Source of the DNA: Entomortierella parvispora
Taxonomy: Eukaryota; Mortierellomycota; Mortierellomycetes; Mortierellales; Mortierellaceae
Direction of reading: 5' to 3'
NCBI GenBank assembly: GCA_963573315.1
Contig: OY752141.1
Location: 2,542,001 to 2,606,000, forward strand
DNA: 64,000 nucleotides
Of this stretch, positions 22,073-33,578 are shown in pieces (within the stretch, counting starts at the first letter, position 1; the number at the start of each line of letters is the position of its first letter). The translations under genes and the position numbers were made by a program. A model generated the notes under the pieces. It was not told where the DNA came from. It searched no databases and saw only the letters and a list, made by a program, of their open reading frames with translations.

Positions 22073-22297
22073 TCACTTTTCTGAGGGGGTGATGGATGAT
22101 AAGGGTTGTCTTTTCTTTGACGGGGTAGGAGTTGAGTCGGCGGGAGTTGGAGGCGGCGGTGCAGGGTTGCTCTTGCCCTTGACGGTTAACGACTGATTCT
22201 GAGCAGCCTGGGCAGCCATCTCCTCCTCTTTGAGTCGGTCAAAGTTGGCAATGTCGGTGCGACGGAGCAGGATGGACGATGGGTTTGTTCTCAGCAT
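22073..22297 (-). CDS. CDC26: Anaphase-promoting complex subunit CDC26 (APC12)
   Basis: A single-exon gene of 74 residues. The N-terminus MLRTNPSSILLRRTDIANFD matches the CDC26 signature, in which the extreme N-terminus inserts into the TPR superhelix of APC6/Cdc16 and stabilises the anaphase-promoting complex. After about residue 45 the protein is P/T/S-rich, ending in QPLSSITPSEK, and probably disordered. CDC26 proteins are always small and conserved only in this first segment, which is seen here. It shares a divergent promoter of about 450 bp with the importin gene. The frame is too short for statistical support, so the call rests on the N-terminal match. Confidence 0.8.
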   Translation of the reverse strand: MLRTNPSSILLRRTDIANFDRLKEEEMAAQAAQNQSLTVKGKSNPAPPPPTPADSTPTPSKKRQPLSSITPSEK

Positions 22298-22749
22298 GAG
22301 GAAGAGGTAGTTTCAAGGGAGATGGCAGTGGAGGCAGGAGTGGTGTCGGGATGAGGTTAGTGAAGAGAGAACAAAGAACGCAGAAAAGGGTGGGCTCGAC
22401 CAGCGCATGGCGGTGTGCGGCGAGTGGTGTGTGCGTATGGTGCACGCAGGACGGCGATAAAGAAATGGTGGCGCAAACACAAATTTTTTTCCCTCCCACC
22501 TTCTTCGTTGACATTGCCGAGGCTGACACCAGATTCGATCTTTCTTGCCTCCTTGCATCTGCATCTGCATAAGCATCAGCATTCGCTCCAGTCTTGCCCC
22601 ACCTGCCCTCTGCTGCCGCCGCTTGCTTGCTTTTCCTTTCTCTCCCCCTCCCCCTCTTCTCCTCCTCCCTTCACTCCAGCTGTTGATTACGCTCGAGTGA
22701 TTGACATTCTATCGATCGAATCCCGCAGAGCAGATCTAACAAACACATC
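22298..22749. promoter_or_regulatory. Divergent promoter CDC26 / importin
   Basis: Holds GCATCTGCATCTGCAT-type and C/T-rich tracts (about 22550-22690). No convincing TATA box is visible. Several overlapping frames on both strands have no recognisable content. Confidence 0.4.
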
Positions 22750-25700
22750 ATGGACACCCAGGGACTGTACCATCTCTTCCAGGCCACATTCCAGCCCGAT
22801 GCCAACGTTCGCATTCAGGCTGAGTTGAAGCTGAAGCAGGTACGAACCATGCATCCTCAATGCTAGGGAACACTTCTTTCACTTTAACTTACAGGCGTCT
22901 TTTCTGTTCTAGCTCGAGGGAACGCAAGGAACTCTCCTTCAGTCAATGCAGATCATTGGCGCTGAGGAGTCTGAACTTCATGTTCGTCAGGCTGGTAATG
23001 GCTATACTTTCGCTTTGGATACACTCCGGCATCCATGGAGCAACGTGCAACGTGTATTGGAGTGGACTCGTTTTGACATTTTTGTTTTGTTGATCCTTTC
23101 TCATAGCCTCCATTTACTTCAAAAATGCCATTCGACGCTACTGGTTTGAGACAGAGTCCACCCCTGCTCATTTGAAGATTTCAGAGTCGGACAAGGATGC
23201 CATCAAGGCCTCCATCATCCAGCTCTTGGCCTCGTCTCCCCCTGTCATCCGGTAAGCACAGTTTTGTTGTCAGGATCGATCCAGACGACTGGGCTCTCGG
23301 GAGAAAGAGCAAAGGCAACTTTGGGACTCCTACTTGCAAGCTTGCTGACCCTGTCCCACTACTTGGTTTTTCTTTCGACAATTAGTGCTCAGTTGATCAC
23401 TGTCCTTGGTGTTATTCTTTCCAACGACTTTCCCTCAAAGTACCCTGGCTATCTGGCCACCGTCCAGACCCTTCTTCAGTCTCAGGATCCCAAGATTGTT
23501 TTCGTCGGCCTGTTGGCTTTGAAGGAGGTTTTGCGAGTCTACAAGTAAGAACTTGATTTGGAATAATCGGCTCCCCTCCATCATTTTATTCTCCTACCTC
23601 GAGTTCTTTAACAATTGAACAATTGATTATTTTCAACAGGTTCAAGATCGAAGATCGTGAGCCTGTGGATGAGATCATCGCCACATTCTTCCCAGCCATC
23701 CAGCAGATCGGAGCAGGATTGATCAACTCGGACAACATCGAGGCAGCAGAGATGCTCAAGGTCATCTTCAAGTGCTACCACTACACCATTCAGATCGACC
23801 TTTCAGAACGTCAGCAGGATAGCTCTTCATTGGTGCCCTGGGGAACTCTTTTCATCCAGATGGTAGAAAAGCCTGTCCCTACTGAGGGCCTCCCCACTGA
23901 TCTGGAGGAGTTGGAAAAGCACCCATGGTGGAAGGCAAAGCGTTGGGCTTACCAATGCTTGAATCGCTTGTACACCCGCTACGGTAACCCACCTGCCCTT
24001 ACCTCAGAGTCCAAGTTCAAGGCTTTCGCCAAGTCGTTCGTTGTCAACTTTGCTCCCAATATCTTGACTGCCTACTTGAAGCAGGTGGAACTTTGGGTTG
24101 CCAAAGCCGCTTGGTTGAGCCCTAGGGTTTTGTGCTTGATTGGCAACTTTTTGGAGGAGACTGTGAAGGACAAGGGTATCTGGTCCATCATGAAGCCCCA
24201 CTCGGAGACCCTGATCACTCACTTTGTGTTCCCACAGCTGTGCTTCACTGCCGCTGACGAGGAGCTTTGGGTGGATGAGCCCGTGGAATATGTTCATTCA
24301 AAGATTGACATGCTCGAGGATTTCACCAGCCCTTCGACTGCCGCCATCAACTTTTTGATGGTAATGGCCCGCTACAGACAGAACGCCTTCATGCAGGTGC
24401 TTGCTCTCGCCAACAACATTCTCCAAAAGTACAACGACACTCCTGTTGAAGCCAGGAATGCCAGAGAGAAGGATGGAGCCTTGGTCATGGTCGGCTCTTT
24501 GTCTTCTTTGATCCTCAGAAAGGTATGACAGGATATTATCAAAGGACACGATCCACTCTGTGATTTGAGCTATGTTGGATGCTGACTATTTTTTTTTTTT
24601 TTTTTTTCAAGAAATCCCTTGCTAAAATGATGGAACCCTTCTTTGTGAGCCATGTATTCCCGGAGTTCAAGAGCCAGCACCCCTTCCTCCGTGCTCGCGT
24701 AAGTTTGTTTTGAGAGAGCAACTACACCAGCTTCAATAAGAAGATATTAACAGTTGTTATTGTGATCCGTGACATTAGGCCTGCGAGATGATCAACCAGT
24801 TCAGCGATCTTGACTTTGAGGATCCCAACAACATCGCGATTGCTTTCACCAGTCTCATGGAGAGCCTTCGTGACACCGAGCTCCCCGTAAAGGTTACTGC
24901 TGCCCTTGCTCTTCGCCCCATGATTCGTCACGAGGCTATCTGTGAGGCAATGAAGCCCCACCTTCAGTTCATCATGCACGAACTCTTGGCCATGACCAAC
25001 CAGATTGACGTTGACACTCTTGCAGATGTCATGGACGAGTTCGTCGAGGTCTTTGCTCAGGATTTGGCACCATTCGCCGTTCAACTCTGCGAGCAATTGC
25101 GCGACACCTTCCTCCGCATCTGCGAGGATATGGCCAAGGGTACTGACGGCTTGGAGGATGTCTCTGACAGTGCTATTGACGAGGCTTCGGACAAGACCAT
25201 GGCTGCTATGGGTGTCTTGAAGACGATGGGTACCCTCATCATCAGTTTGGAAAGCACACCCGAGGTTTTGAACCAGCTCGAGCTTGCCATCCTTCCTGTG
25301 ATCCAGTTCACGCTCCAGAACGCCATCATTGACCTCTTTGATGGTGTCTTTGAGATTATCGACAGCTGCACCTTCTCTGGAAAAGCCATCTCGGCCAACA
25401 TGTGGAATGTCTTTGAGCTCATTTATAAGACGTTCAAGGAGTCGGCTTTGGATTTCATGGAGGAGATGTTCCCTTCGCTCGACAACTATATCTCGTACGG
25501 CAAGGAGGTTGTCTCGACCAACGAGCACGTCCAGCACATGATCTATGATATGATTGAGACTGTGATGAAGAGTGACCGCTTGGGCGAGAACGACCGTGTC
25601 TCTGCCTGCAAGTTGGCCGAATCCCTGTTGCTGAACTGCCGTGGTCATGTGGACAAGTACGTTTCTCCTATTTTGGCCCTCGTCTTTGAGCACCTCGGAC

Positions 25701-26491
25701 CTGAGGATCGTATCCAGATGATCGAATTCAAGGTGCAGGCCATCGAAGTGGTTATGAACTGCCTGTACTACAACGCCGCCGTGACTCTGCGCATCTTGGA
25801 GGAGAATGGCTGGACTCAACGTTTCTTGGGCGCCTGGTTCTCAAGCTTGGACAAGTTCTCGCGTGTTCATGACAAGAAGCTGTCGATTGTCACTCTTTGC
25901 TCTATCTTGAGTGTGCCCGTCGATCAACTCCCCCTTGCTCTCCAGAACGGATGGCCCACCATCTTAAACGGAATTTTGAAGAACTTTGAGGGTCTTCCTC
26001 TTGCCCAAGCTAAACGCAAGGAGATGGAGAAGATGTACAACATTGGATCCGACTCTGATGATGACGAGGATGAAGAGGATGAGGGTCAGATCGCCCTCGA
26101 GTCTGCCCTTGCCGGTGATGATGATGATGTAGAGGAGGAGTGGGTGGACGATGAGGAGGATGTCTTTGATGAAGGACACGAGTACTTGGAGTTCTTGGCC
26201 CAGCAGGCTTCCAAGACTCGCCCTGATGACAAGGAGGACGACGAAGAGTCGTTGTACGATGATCTGGAGGAAGAGATCTACTACGAGTCTCCTTTGGATG
26301 ACCTGGACGTTTACATTGTGTTCCGCGACACCTTTACTGGACTCCAGCAGCACAACCCTGCTTCATATAACGAGCTGACCAAGGCCACGACTCCCGAACA
26401 GCAGCAGTTTATCATGCAGGTTCTCCACACTGCCGAGGAGAACGCGGCCAAGGCTGCTGCCGAGGCAGCAGAGGCAGCCAAGCAGGCGTAA
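22750..26491 (+). CDS. Importin-7/8-type karyopherin (Nmd5/Sxm1 family)
   Basis: A Ran-dependent nuclear import receptor for ribosomal proteins, histones or kinases. Exons are 22750-22839, 22913-22994, 23107-23251, 23386-23544, 23640-24522, 24612-24698 and 24779-26491, about 1052 residues, the size of importin-7. The N-terminal importin-beta domain contains AASIYFKNAIRRYWF, and HEAT-like helices fill the protein. A long acidic loop near residue 890-960 (DSDDDEDEEDEG and EEEWVDDEED) before the last helices is typical of this subfamily. Intron 5 ends in a 21-base T tract before CAAG. Whether it corresponds to Nmd5 or Sxm1 cannot be decided by eye. Importin-7 relatives carry linker histone and ribosomal proteins, which fits the neighbouring gene themes but proves nothing. 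Confidence 0.93.
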
Positions 26492-26761
26492 AAAGGCTGC
26501 ACCCTCCCCCTTTTGCATAGACCGACTTTCTCCACCTCCCTTTCTCCCCTTCCTAGGAATACCACTACCACTCATATCATCATTTTTCATAAATCATTGC
26601 CATTCATCGATAACCGCAAAGTGCAGACCATCCAAATGCACGTGTCTTCATAATTGGTGGCGTGTGCAGTCAAAGGTTCTGTTTTTCGTGGTGCATTTCA
26701 ACATTCTCCTCAATCTCGGTGGAATCCATGCCACCATTCCCACCCTTCGGCTTCAGTCACC

Positions 26762-28187
26762 ATGGACAGGCTCCGCGAACAGTTTCATCGAGACGGGTAC
26801 ATCATTTTGCAGAATGGTAAACATTCGTGCATGTTGTGGGATTTGAGATTCAATCGTCTTTGACGCCTGCAAGGAAACTAAACTCGACCGACGCGTCGCT
26901 GACGTTTTCTCCCTCTTACTTCCCCAGCCCTTCCTCGAAACGAGGTGCAGGTCCTTCAGCGCGAGGCCGACTGCCTCGTCAACTTTTTATTCTCTGAAGG
27001 CGTAGATATCATGAAGGATCATGGTGGTATCATAGGTATGTTCAAAGCGCAGAAACAAGGACTATAGAGCTTGAAGACCGTTGAGTACCATTATTGATAA
27101 CTGATTGACCTCGCTATGACGATGCCAGAACCGACCAAATGCGGATACATCGATCCTCCACTCTCACAGTTGACCTTCACCTCCCATCGATCCTTTTGTG
27201 CACTCAGGAACATGGTGACGGAAGCGCCAGATACCGTGATACCAATCCTGTTTGGACGAATGTCGGTCCTGGCAGCAAATTTCCTGCCATTGTCGGATCC
27301 AAAGAATCCATTGCGTCTAGTAAGCAACATTGTTGTGATCCGGTCAGGAGAAGGCAGACAGGAATGTTGACCAAACTGACACGTGCCCCATATTCGTCTA
27401 CTATCACCGTACCAATAATGGTATCGACTTTAGTTCAACGAGCAGTATATTGTAAAGTCTCCAAAGTCAGAAGAAGAGTCAAAGTTTGATTGGCATCAGG
27501 TAAAATGACCCTTATCGCTCTTGCATGGAGGACCTAGCAGATTTATAAAATGGACGATTTTTTTTCTTACTTTTATCACGACTTTTGTCAAAACAATTAT
27601 TCGACAACCAGGATTCACAATACATGGATAGTTGGTCGCAGAAAGAGTTTCCAATTGTATCCTGCTGGACAGCACTAGACGATGTGAATCAGGACAACGG
27701 GACCTTGCTGATCGAGCCTTTTCCGCGGCCTCTGGATTCCCTGACGGGTGTACCACTTGATCTCCCAGAAGGATTGGAGAGACCAGATGTCTTTCTTCAA
27801 TACCAACAAAGCCTGGCGTCGGCGTATGAGCCTGCTCACACCATCAACATGGAGTCATCAATCAGAAATGCTGAAAAGGCTCCAACGTTCTCGCTACCGA
27901 ACTCTTCACCATCAACAGCTGATGCGTCCCCGTTCACAGGGTTCTCGGGGGCAATCGATCTTAACGACCCGGAAAGCTGGACAAGCGAGAGTCGGCCACC
28001 TGTATTGGTCGAGATCCCCATGGGATCGACCGTATTTTTGTCTGGGTTTGTGAGGCACTGCAGTCTGGGAAACAAGTCATTCAAGTTCAGACGAGCGTAT
28101 ATGCCTCAATTCTCTGCTGGAGAAGTCACGACAAGCGCTGGCCGATATGTATCGATGGCGGTCGCTTGTGACGAACATGCTCACTGA
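26762..28187 (+). CDS. Phytanoyl-CoA dioxygenase (PhyH) family oxygenase
   Basis: An Fe(II)/2-oxoglutarate-dependent dioxygenase of about 331 residues. Exons are 26762-26816, 26928-27035, 27129-27319, 27434-27499 and 27612-28187. The opening LREQFHRDGYIIL is typical of PhyH. The iron-binding HxD lies in WHQDSQYMDSW, formed across exons 4 and 5. The distal His is likely in FVRHCSLGNKS, with a following Arg-rich RRAY motif that would bind 2-oxoglutarate. The segment NEQYIVKSP is conserved in fungal members. An intron-like stretch inside exon 3 was retained because the uninterrupted frame matches the family (SHRSFCALR). No peroxisomal signal is visible at the C-terminus (DEHAH). The substrate is unknown. 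Confidence 0.88.
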
Positions 28188-28675
28188 GCATTCTTGGTAA
28201 TCCCTTACCGATGATGAACCTTTGTCGCGCTTTCTACTGCACCTTGTGCCCTGCACCTTTATATAAACTTGTCAAAATAAAGGTGGCCGCAGTGTAAGTA
28301 AGGTCCAGGCTCGAAGATATGAATTCGGTATAGGCGCGCCATATATTTTCTTTTACTCTCCTCTCTTTGCTTGCGTTTTTTCCCTTTCCTTTCATTAGCC
28401 TGCTTTCATCCTCGGAATAACAACAGTCGACAGTGGCTGACTGGAGAGATGCAAAAGCGAGAAACGCTCCTCGTGTGTGGAGGGATCAAATTCATAAGGA
28501 TTCTGGTGTTAAGGTCACGGGTTTGCCTTGCAGATAAACACAAAGATACATCTGGTCTTTGCCCGAGGAAGAGGAAAGATTATCTAGGTCCACTCTTACG
28601 GTCTCTATTCCCTGAGATCCCTTGTCAGTTGTCACCCCTTCAAGTGCAATCGAATGATAATAAAACTTGGAGTCT
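28188..28675. other. Convergent intergenic region
   Basis: Lies between the dioxygenase (+) and the F-box gene (-). It contains AATAAA near 28276 for the dioxygenase transcript. No gene is supported. Confidence 0.4.
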
Positions 28676-30150
28676 TTATTTCGAGGCATAAGAAAAGTGT
28701 AGGACCCCAGGAAGCATATTAAGGGCTTCCTGGCTAAGTCTGACCTCAAATAGCTCCTTGATCTTTGGCCAGTGTCGCAGCACCCATTGTGCCTCTGGTT
28801 CGCCCCAGTCAACTATTGCATGATCCGGTCTTCGGAATGTAGTCATGTGTCGAAGGTCTTTCAATCGATCCAGACCTTGCGGTTGAAGCGTGCCTTTGAC
28901 ATCCGTCCTTCCGTTGTATAAGATGCATTTCCTTAGCTCCTTCAATTCCGATAGGCGTTCCAGGATCATAGGCTGGGACGATGGATTTTCCAACTTGAAT
29001 CCCAAGGTCAATTCCTCTAACCCCTGACAGATCCAAGGTCGGCTGTCATTGATAATGGCCGTGTCCGATATCATATGTGCTCTAAAGCACCTCAATTGTG
29101 GTATTTCACACATCATGGATTGAACGGCCGGGCTCCCCAATTCCAAACATTCGTGAAGATCCAAGACTGTCAGTGTTTGCAAATGCCTCGAAGTCGACTG
29201 CAAACCCGTCCACCATTCTACATCAAAGTTGGTATAGTGCAAATCAAGTTCCACCAATCCCTGCGGCAGCGCCTTAACTACCGCAATAAAGTCCTCGGGA
29301 TGAAACTCTGATCTTGGCAGCCGTAATACCTTGAGCCTATCCCATCGATAGCCAGATTGTATTTCCTTCGCCAGCATATACATTGGCCCGTTCTCAAACT
29401 CGTGGTTGTAAGCTTCCCATTCCAGGCGGGCGAGAGATGGGCACTGTCGAATCACCCACATATGAGCTTGGAGTACAGCGGGGTCGGTGTCCATTCCTTT
29501 GATAAATAGGTCCTCGATCTTGGCCGGTCCAGTTCGTTCTGCCACCAGCGCCAGCGTTTCCTCTGATGAATGAACAAAAGCAACGGCCTCTTTTATGGGT
29601 TGCCACCAGCCTGAAAGAGAGAGGGTCTTCACACGGGACCACAACCGTTCATAGAGTTCCAACCATTGGAAGCCACTTTCTAGGTGGAGTCTATGGAGGT
29701 GCAGCAGCTCTAAATTAGAGCACTCAATGATGCTATCGATGCGCCCAGTGTTTGTGTGCTGGCTAGTGATTAGAGAGGTCAAGATGTGTCGGTGTCGATG
29801 AATAAAATCCCGCCAGGAGTGGCTTTTGTCTCGAAAATAGTCGATGCTCAAGCTGGTCAGGTTGAACAAACCAGTAAGTCTCGGATTCTTTTGCTGGAAT
29901 TGTCATGGACCCCGATCTTTGTGATGAACATTGCATTTTTCTGAACAATGCTAAATGAAGGGCCGTGCTTGTACTCTGACGGGAAGAGTGAAATGTCATT
30001 CCAGATGGATGGGAGCAGAGTCCCGTGCCATGCATGCGACACGCGCAGACAGCGCGTCAGGTCGTCTCTGCTCAGGAACCGCGAGATTAAAAGTAGAATC
30101 TCGGGGAGGTCGAGAGGATTGCGTAGCGGGGTGACATTGTCCAGTCCCAT
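28676..30150 (-). pseudogene. F-box/leucine-rich-repeat gene with a frameshift
   Basis: F-box proteins recruit substrates to SCF ubiquitin ligases through LRRs. The frame opens at 30150 (MGLDNVTPLRN) with an F-box (LDLPEILLLISRFLSRDDLT...VSHAWH). It runs to 29857, where it stops. LRR coding continues without loss in another frame from about 29878 to a stop at 28676 (NLTSLSIDYF...FSYASK). The two frames meet at GACTTACTGG. A single base missing there would join RIRD to LTGLFNL. No plausible GT-AG intron bridges the shift: candidate donors are weak and would delete conserved residues. It could be a recent pseudogene or a base error. Its paralogue at 31768-33256 is also broken. Confidence 0.75.
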
Positions 30151-30421
30151 ATCCTGTTTCTGGATGTGATGAAGAAGCGACAGGTGGCCAATGGTGTGAT
30201 TGAAGGAAGGGAGCCTGAGAACAGAAAGGCACCGCCATCGGAACAAGACGCGTCCCAGCACTGCCGACGCCGACGCCACGCGGTCACACTCAGTCGAGCT
30301 TCTCGTTCCGCTTCCGATGGTTGAGCATGCCTCTCTTAGTCCCGATTGGGTCCAACGACAGGCCACAACTCTCGGAAAACCTCTCCTGGTGAGATGCTGC
30401 TGCTGATCAATCACCATACAT

Positions 30422-30460
<39 letters not shown>

Positions 30461-30563
30461 ACGAACAATCGTATAAAAGGTGCAGGGGAGCTGTCAGCTT
30501 CGTAGACTGTCACTACTCCACTCGCTCCACTCTCTCCTCAACAATCATCCATCCATCTGCATC
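30151..30563. promoter_or_regulatory. Divergent promoter with AC microsatellite and TATA box
   Basis: Contains an (AC)n run of 18 units at 30423-30458 and TATAAAA at 30472-30478. The TATA box lies about 90 bp upstream of the carrier start codon and is one of the few clear ones in the window. Confidence 0.65.
30423..30458. repeat. (CA)18 microsatellite
   Basis: An uninterrupted dinucleotide run just upstream of the TATA box of the carrier gene. Confidence 0.95.
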
Positions 30564-31611
30564 ATGGCCACAGCCACTGCTGCCCCAAAGACAACGGATG
30601 CAACGACCGAATCTCTCCTCGTATGCAAATCACCCTCATCCCACCTTTTGACACCTGCCACAACATAACATGATGTAAACCTAGAGACTAAACTCTATGC
30701 TTGCTTGCTTCTTTTTCTAAAACCACCAGGGAGCACTTGCCATCACTGTCTCCAAGACAGGTTCCGCCCCCTTCGATCGCGTCAAGCTTCTCCTTCAGAA
30801 CCAGGGTGCCTTGCTCAAAGCTGGTCGACTCTCCCATCCTTACAATGGCGTCACAGACTGCTTCAAGCGTGTCATCGCCGAGGAAGGTATTGCCTCTCTC
30901 TGGAGAGGCAACGGAGTCAACGTCCTCCGGTATTTCCCCACCCAGGGCCTCCACTTCGGATTCAGAGACTACTACAAGGACATATTCAACTTCAGAAAGG
31001 AGAGAGACGGCTACGGAAAATGGTTCTTTGGCAACCTGGCCTGTGGAGCCGCCGCAGGAGCTAGCAGCCTCTTGTTTGTGTATTCGCTAGACTATGCCAA
31101 GACCCGTCTTTCCTCGGACGTAAAGAGCACAAGGAATGGCAGTGTGTATCAGTACACAGGATTCGTGGATGTGTACAAAAAGACCTTGGCTTCAGATGGT
31201 ATCGCAGGTCTCTACCGTGGATTCTCTCTGTCTGTTGTGGGGATTATTGTTTACCGAGGACTGTACTTTGGCTTGTACGATTCTATCAAGCCCATGATGC
31301 CCGAGTCCCTTCGTGGATCTTTCTTGGCCTCGTTCGTCCTTGGTTGGGGTGTGAGCAACTTGGCTGGTTTCGCAGCTTACCCTCTGGACACGGTTCGTTG
31401 TCGTATGATGATGACCTCGGGCGAGGTTGTCAAGTACAAGTCTTCGCTCGATGCCTTCCAGCAGATCATCAGACATGAAGGTTACAGGTCCTTGTTCAAG
31501 GGCGCAGGTGCCAATGTCCTCCGTGGCGTCGCCGGAGCCGGAGCTTTGTCTGGATACGACCAACTTCAGCTCATTCTAAAGAGAATGGCCTACAGTGGAG
31601 GATCTGGATAG
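30564..31611 (+). CDS. ADP/ATP-carrier-like mitochondrial carrier with altered signature
   Basis: Two exons (30564-30620 and 30730-31611) encode about 312 residues of the inner-membrane carrier family. Three repeats carry the carrier motif: [20 protein letters not shown] and [10 protein letters not shown]. The overall sequence ([31 protein letters not shown]) is that of adenine-nucleotide translocases. The diagnostic RRRMMM hexapeptide reads RCRMMM (31396-31413), with Cys replacing the second Arg. Classic ADP/ATP exchange depends on that motif, so altered substrate use or regulation is possible. It may be a divergent paralogue rather than the housekeeping translocase. The 19-residue N-terminus is A/T-rich. 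A TATA box precedes the gene. It sits between two broken F-box genes. Confidence 0.9.
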
Positions 31612-31767
31612 TGATATCTCTGCTACATTGTCCTCTTTTGGCTTCTCTGTGTCTAAATAGACTAAACACTTTTTTTTCTTTGAAAGTGACGCAGCACCTT
31701 ACAATTCGCTCGTTTTTTTTTTGGTCTTTCGTTCTTCCTTCCTTCCCTCCATCGCTCCTATATATTC

Positions 31768-33256
31768 ATGCCACCTCAAGCCCAAAACCCCTTTCTCTTG
31801 CCAGAACTATTACTTCTGGTAGGACAGTACTTGGAGAGACCGACCAGGGTGCTCTGTCTTCGAGTCTCATCGCTATGGTATTCCGTTTTTATCCAATTGA
31901 TCTGGGCCGAGCTCTATCTCGATCACCATGCCCCAACGAACCAGCCGTCGCCAGAACAGCGAGAGAAGCATGCTGGGCTGGTCCGCAGTCTCACTGTTTG
32001 TACATAATACTAGCTCTTTCAACTCGACTACTTTTTCGTATCCGAACCTAGCAGCTCTAGAGATCAGGGCCTTTGGCCGTCAACCTGACGTTCAGTTCAT
32101 TGTTTAAAAAAGAGAGTATCTCGTCAGTTTCTCTAGCTGCCTGATAGTTAGCAAGGCACAGGAGTTGGAGGCTCTAGCCGAATGCCCACGACTAGTGCAT
32201 CTGGAACTGTGTTTGCTGGAATTAGAGTCGCCAGAGACCTGGGTATTCCTTTACGAGACCCTGCTCTTGCGCCTCCATACCCTCTCCTTTATGCAAGCCT
32301 TTCGTTTTGCGACATGCGGGGAGGATAGTCCTTCGTTTCTATACCCTGTCCCTTCGAAACCATCAAAACTCAAAGGGCTCTCCTTTGGACCCTTGCCTGC
32401 GCGCGACAACGACCAGAGTCTCGTGCTAAAGAGTCAATTCTGGCTGATTGAGAACTCTCCGGACCTGAAGCGGCTATTTTGGAAGAGAGAAGAGAAGACC
32501 ATCGAGCATTTTCCTAGTGATCGATTCGGGTTGCCGCCGATGCGACGGATTAACGAATTGCTAGAGTCAGGTCAAGCCTGCCAACGACTGGAGACCATTG
32601 TCATTCCTGGATACCATTTTGATCAACAACATTTCTTTTCTGTCCTTGAAAAGATGATGACGTTGAGTGTGCTCAATCTGAGATACACCAACTTCAGCCT
32701 GCCCTCTTGGGAGGCCTTGAGCAGAGTGCCTCGCCATTTACTGACACTCACCGTGTTAGATATCGCAGGGTATGTCCAAATGCCTTCTGCGACAGTCCAA
32801 TATTGCATGGCGTCACTGCCCAGACTGCAGGTGCTGAGAGCCACACGGCTGAGCGACAAGATCATCACGGAGGATGGCCGACCTTGGGTTTGTCTAGGTC
32901 TCCGGGAGCTCCAACTTGAATTTGTTCTGGAAGCTGGACGATCGTCCCAGGCTATGGTTCTGTCGCATATTTGTGATCTTCGAAAACTCGAGTTTTGGCG
33001 GTCGGTGGATGACCACGATGTACCGAGCTTCAAAACTCTTCAACTGACTCTGGAAGGGGATTTAGATCAACTGAAGGTTCTACGACGCATGAGAATGACT
33101 GTCCTCAGGGATGCATGGGACGCCGAGCAAGCAAAGTGGGCGCTCGAGAACTGGAGAGATTTAGTGCTTGTATCGTCGCGAAATATGAAGCCTCGATGTG
33201 TGGAAATGCTCCTGAACTCTGGAGTTGCGGCCTTGGGCTACTTACCACACGAATAA
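31768..33256 (+). pseudogene. F-box/leucine-rich-repeat pseudogene with two lesions
   Basis: The frame opens at 31768 (MPPQAQNPFLLPE) with a short F-box-like segment, then stops at 32005-32007. Conserved LRR coding (YPNLAALEIRAFG) resumes in a +1 frame. It is interrupted again by an in-frame TAA at 32105-32107, and then runs to a stop at 33256 (ending LGYLPHE). Aligning by eye with the paralogue at 28676-30150 shows the same order: LTVLD..., then RPW.C.GL.EL.L.F.LE. The region containing both lesions aligns without gaps, which argues against introns there. Two independent lesions make a true pseudogene likely, although two weak introns (about 55 nt each) could in principle bypass them. Confidence 0.7.
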
Positions 33257-33578
33257 ACACAAAGGCACACTGTGTGATGCCAAACCCCGAGGAGAAGAAA
33301 AGGAGGGCCTAACAGCGAAAGAGGACCCGAGCCACAAAGACCATGATCCTGAGTGTCAACCAAAGCACGGCCACTTGGCCATCATACCGCCCTTGGAGCC
33401 CTGCCGGACCGTTGCACGAGTCAAAACTGAGGCCGTGGATTTAATTTTTTTTCTTCGCCGGACCGTCCGTCTTCTTCACTCCTCGTCTCCTCTTCTCTTC
33501 TCCTCCTGATCTCCTCCTCCTCTTCTTCTCCTACCCTCCCCACTCATCACCAAGGCAGCCATCTCCTCGCCACACCAA
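33257..33578. promoter_or_regulatory. Upstream region of the thioesterase gene
   Basis: The 3' part (33460-33540) is strongly CT-rich. No TATA box or other gene was found. Confidence 0.4.

Noticed and set aside
22700-22740. TCGAATCCC sequence resembling a tRNA T-loop
   Set aside because: No matching acceptor, D or anticodon stems around it. No other tRNA candidate stood out in the scan.
27170-27216. Candidate GTTGAC...CTCAG intron inside the dioxygenase exon 3
   Set aside because: The uninterrupted frame matches the PhyH family (SHRSFCALR), so no intron is needed.
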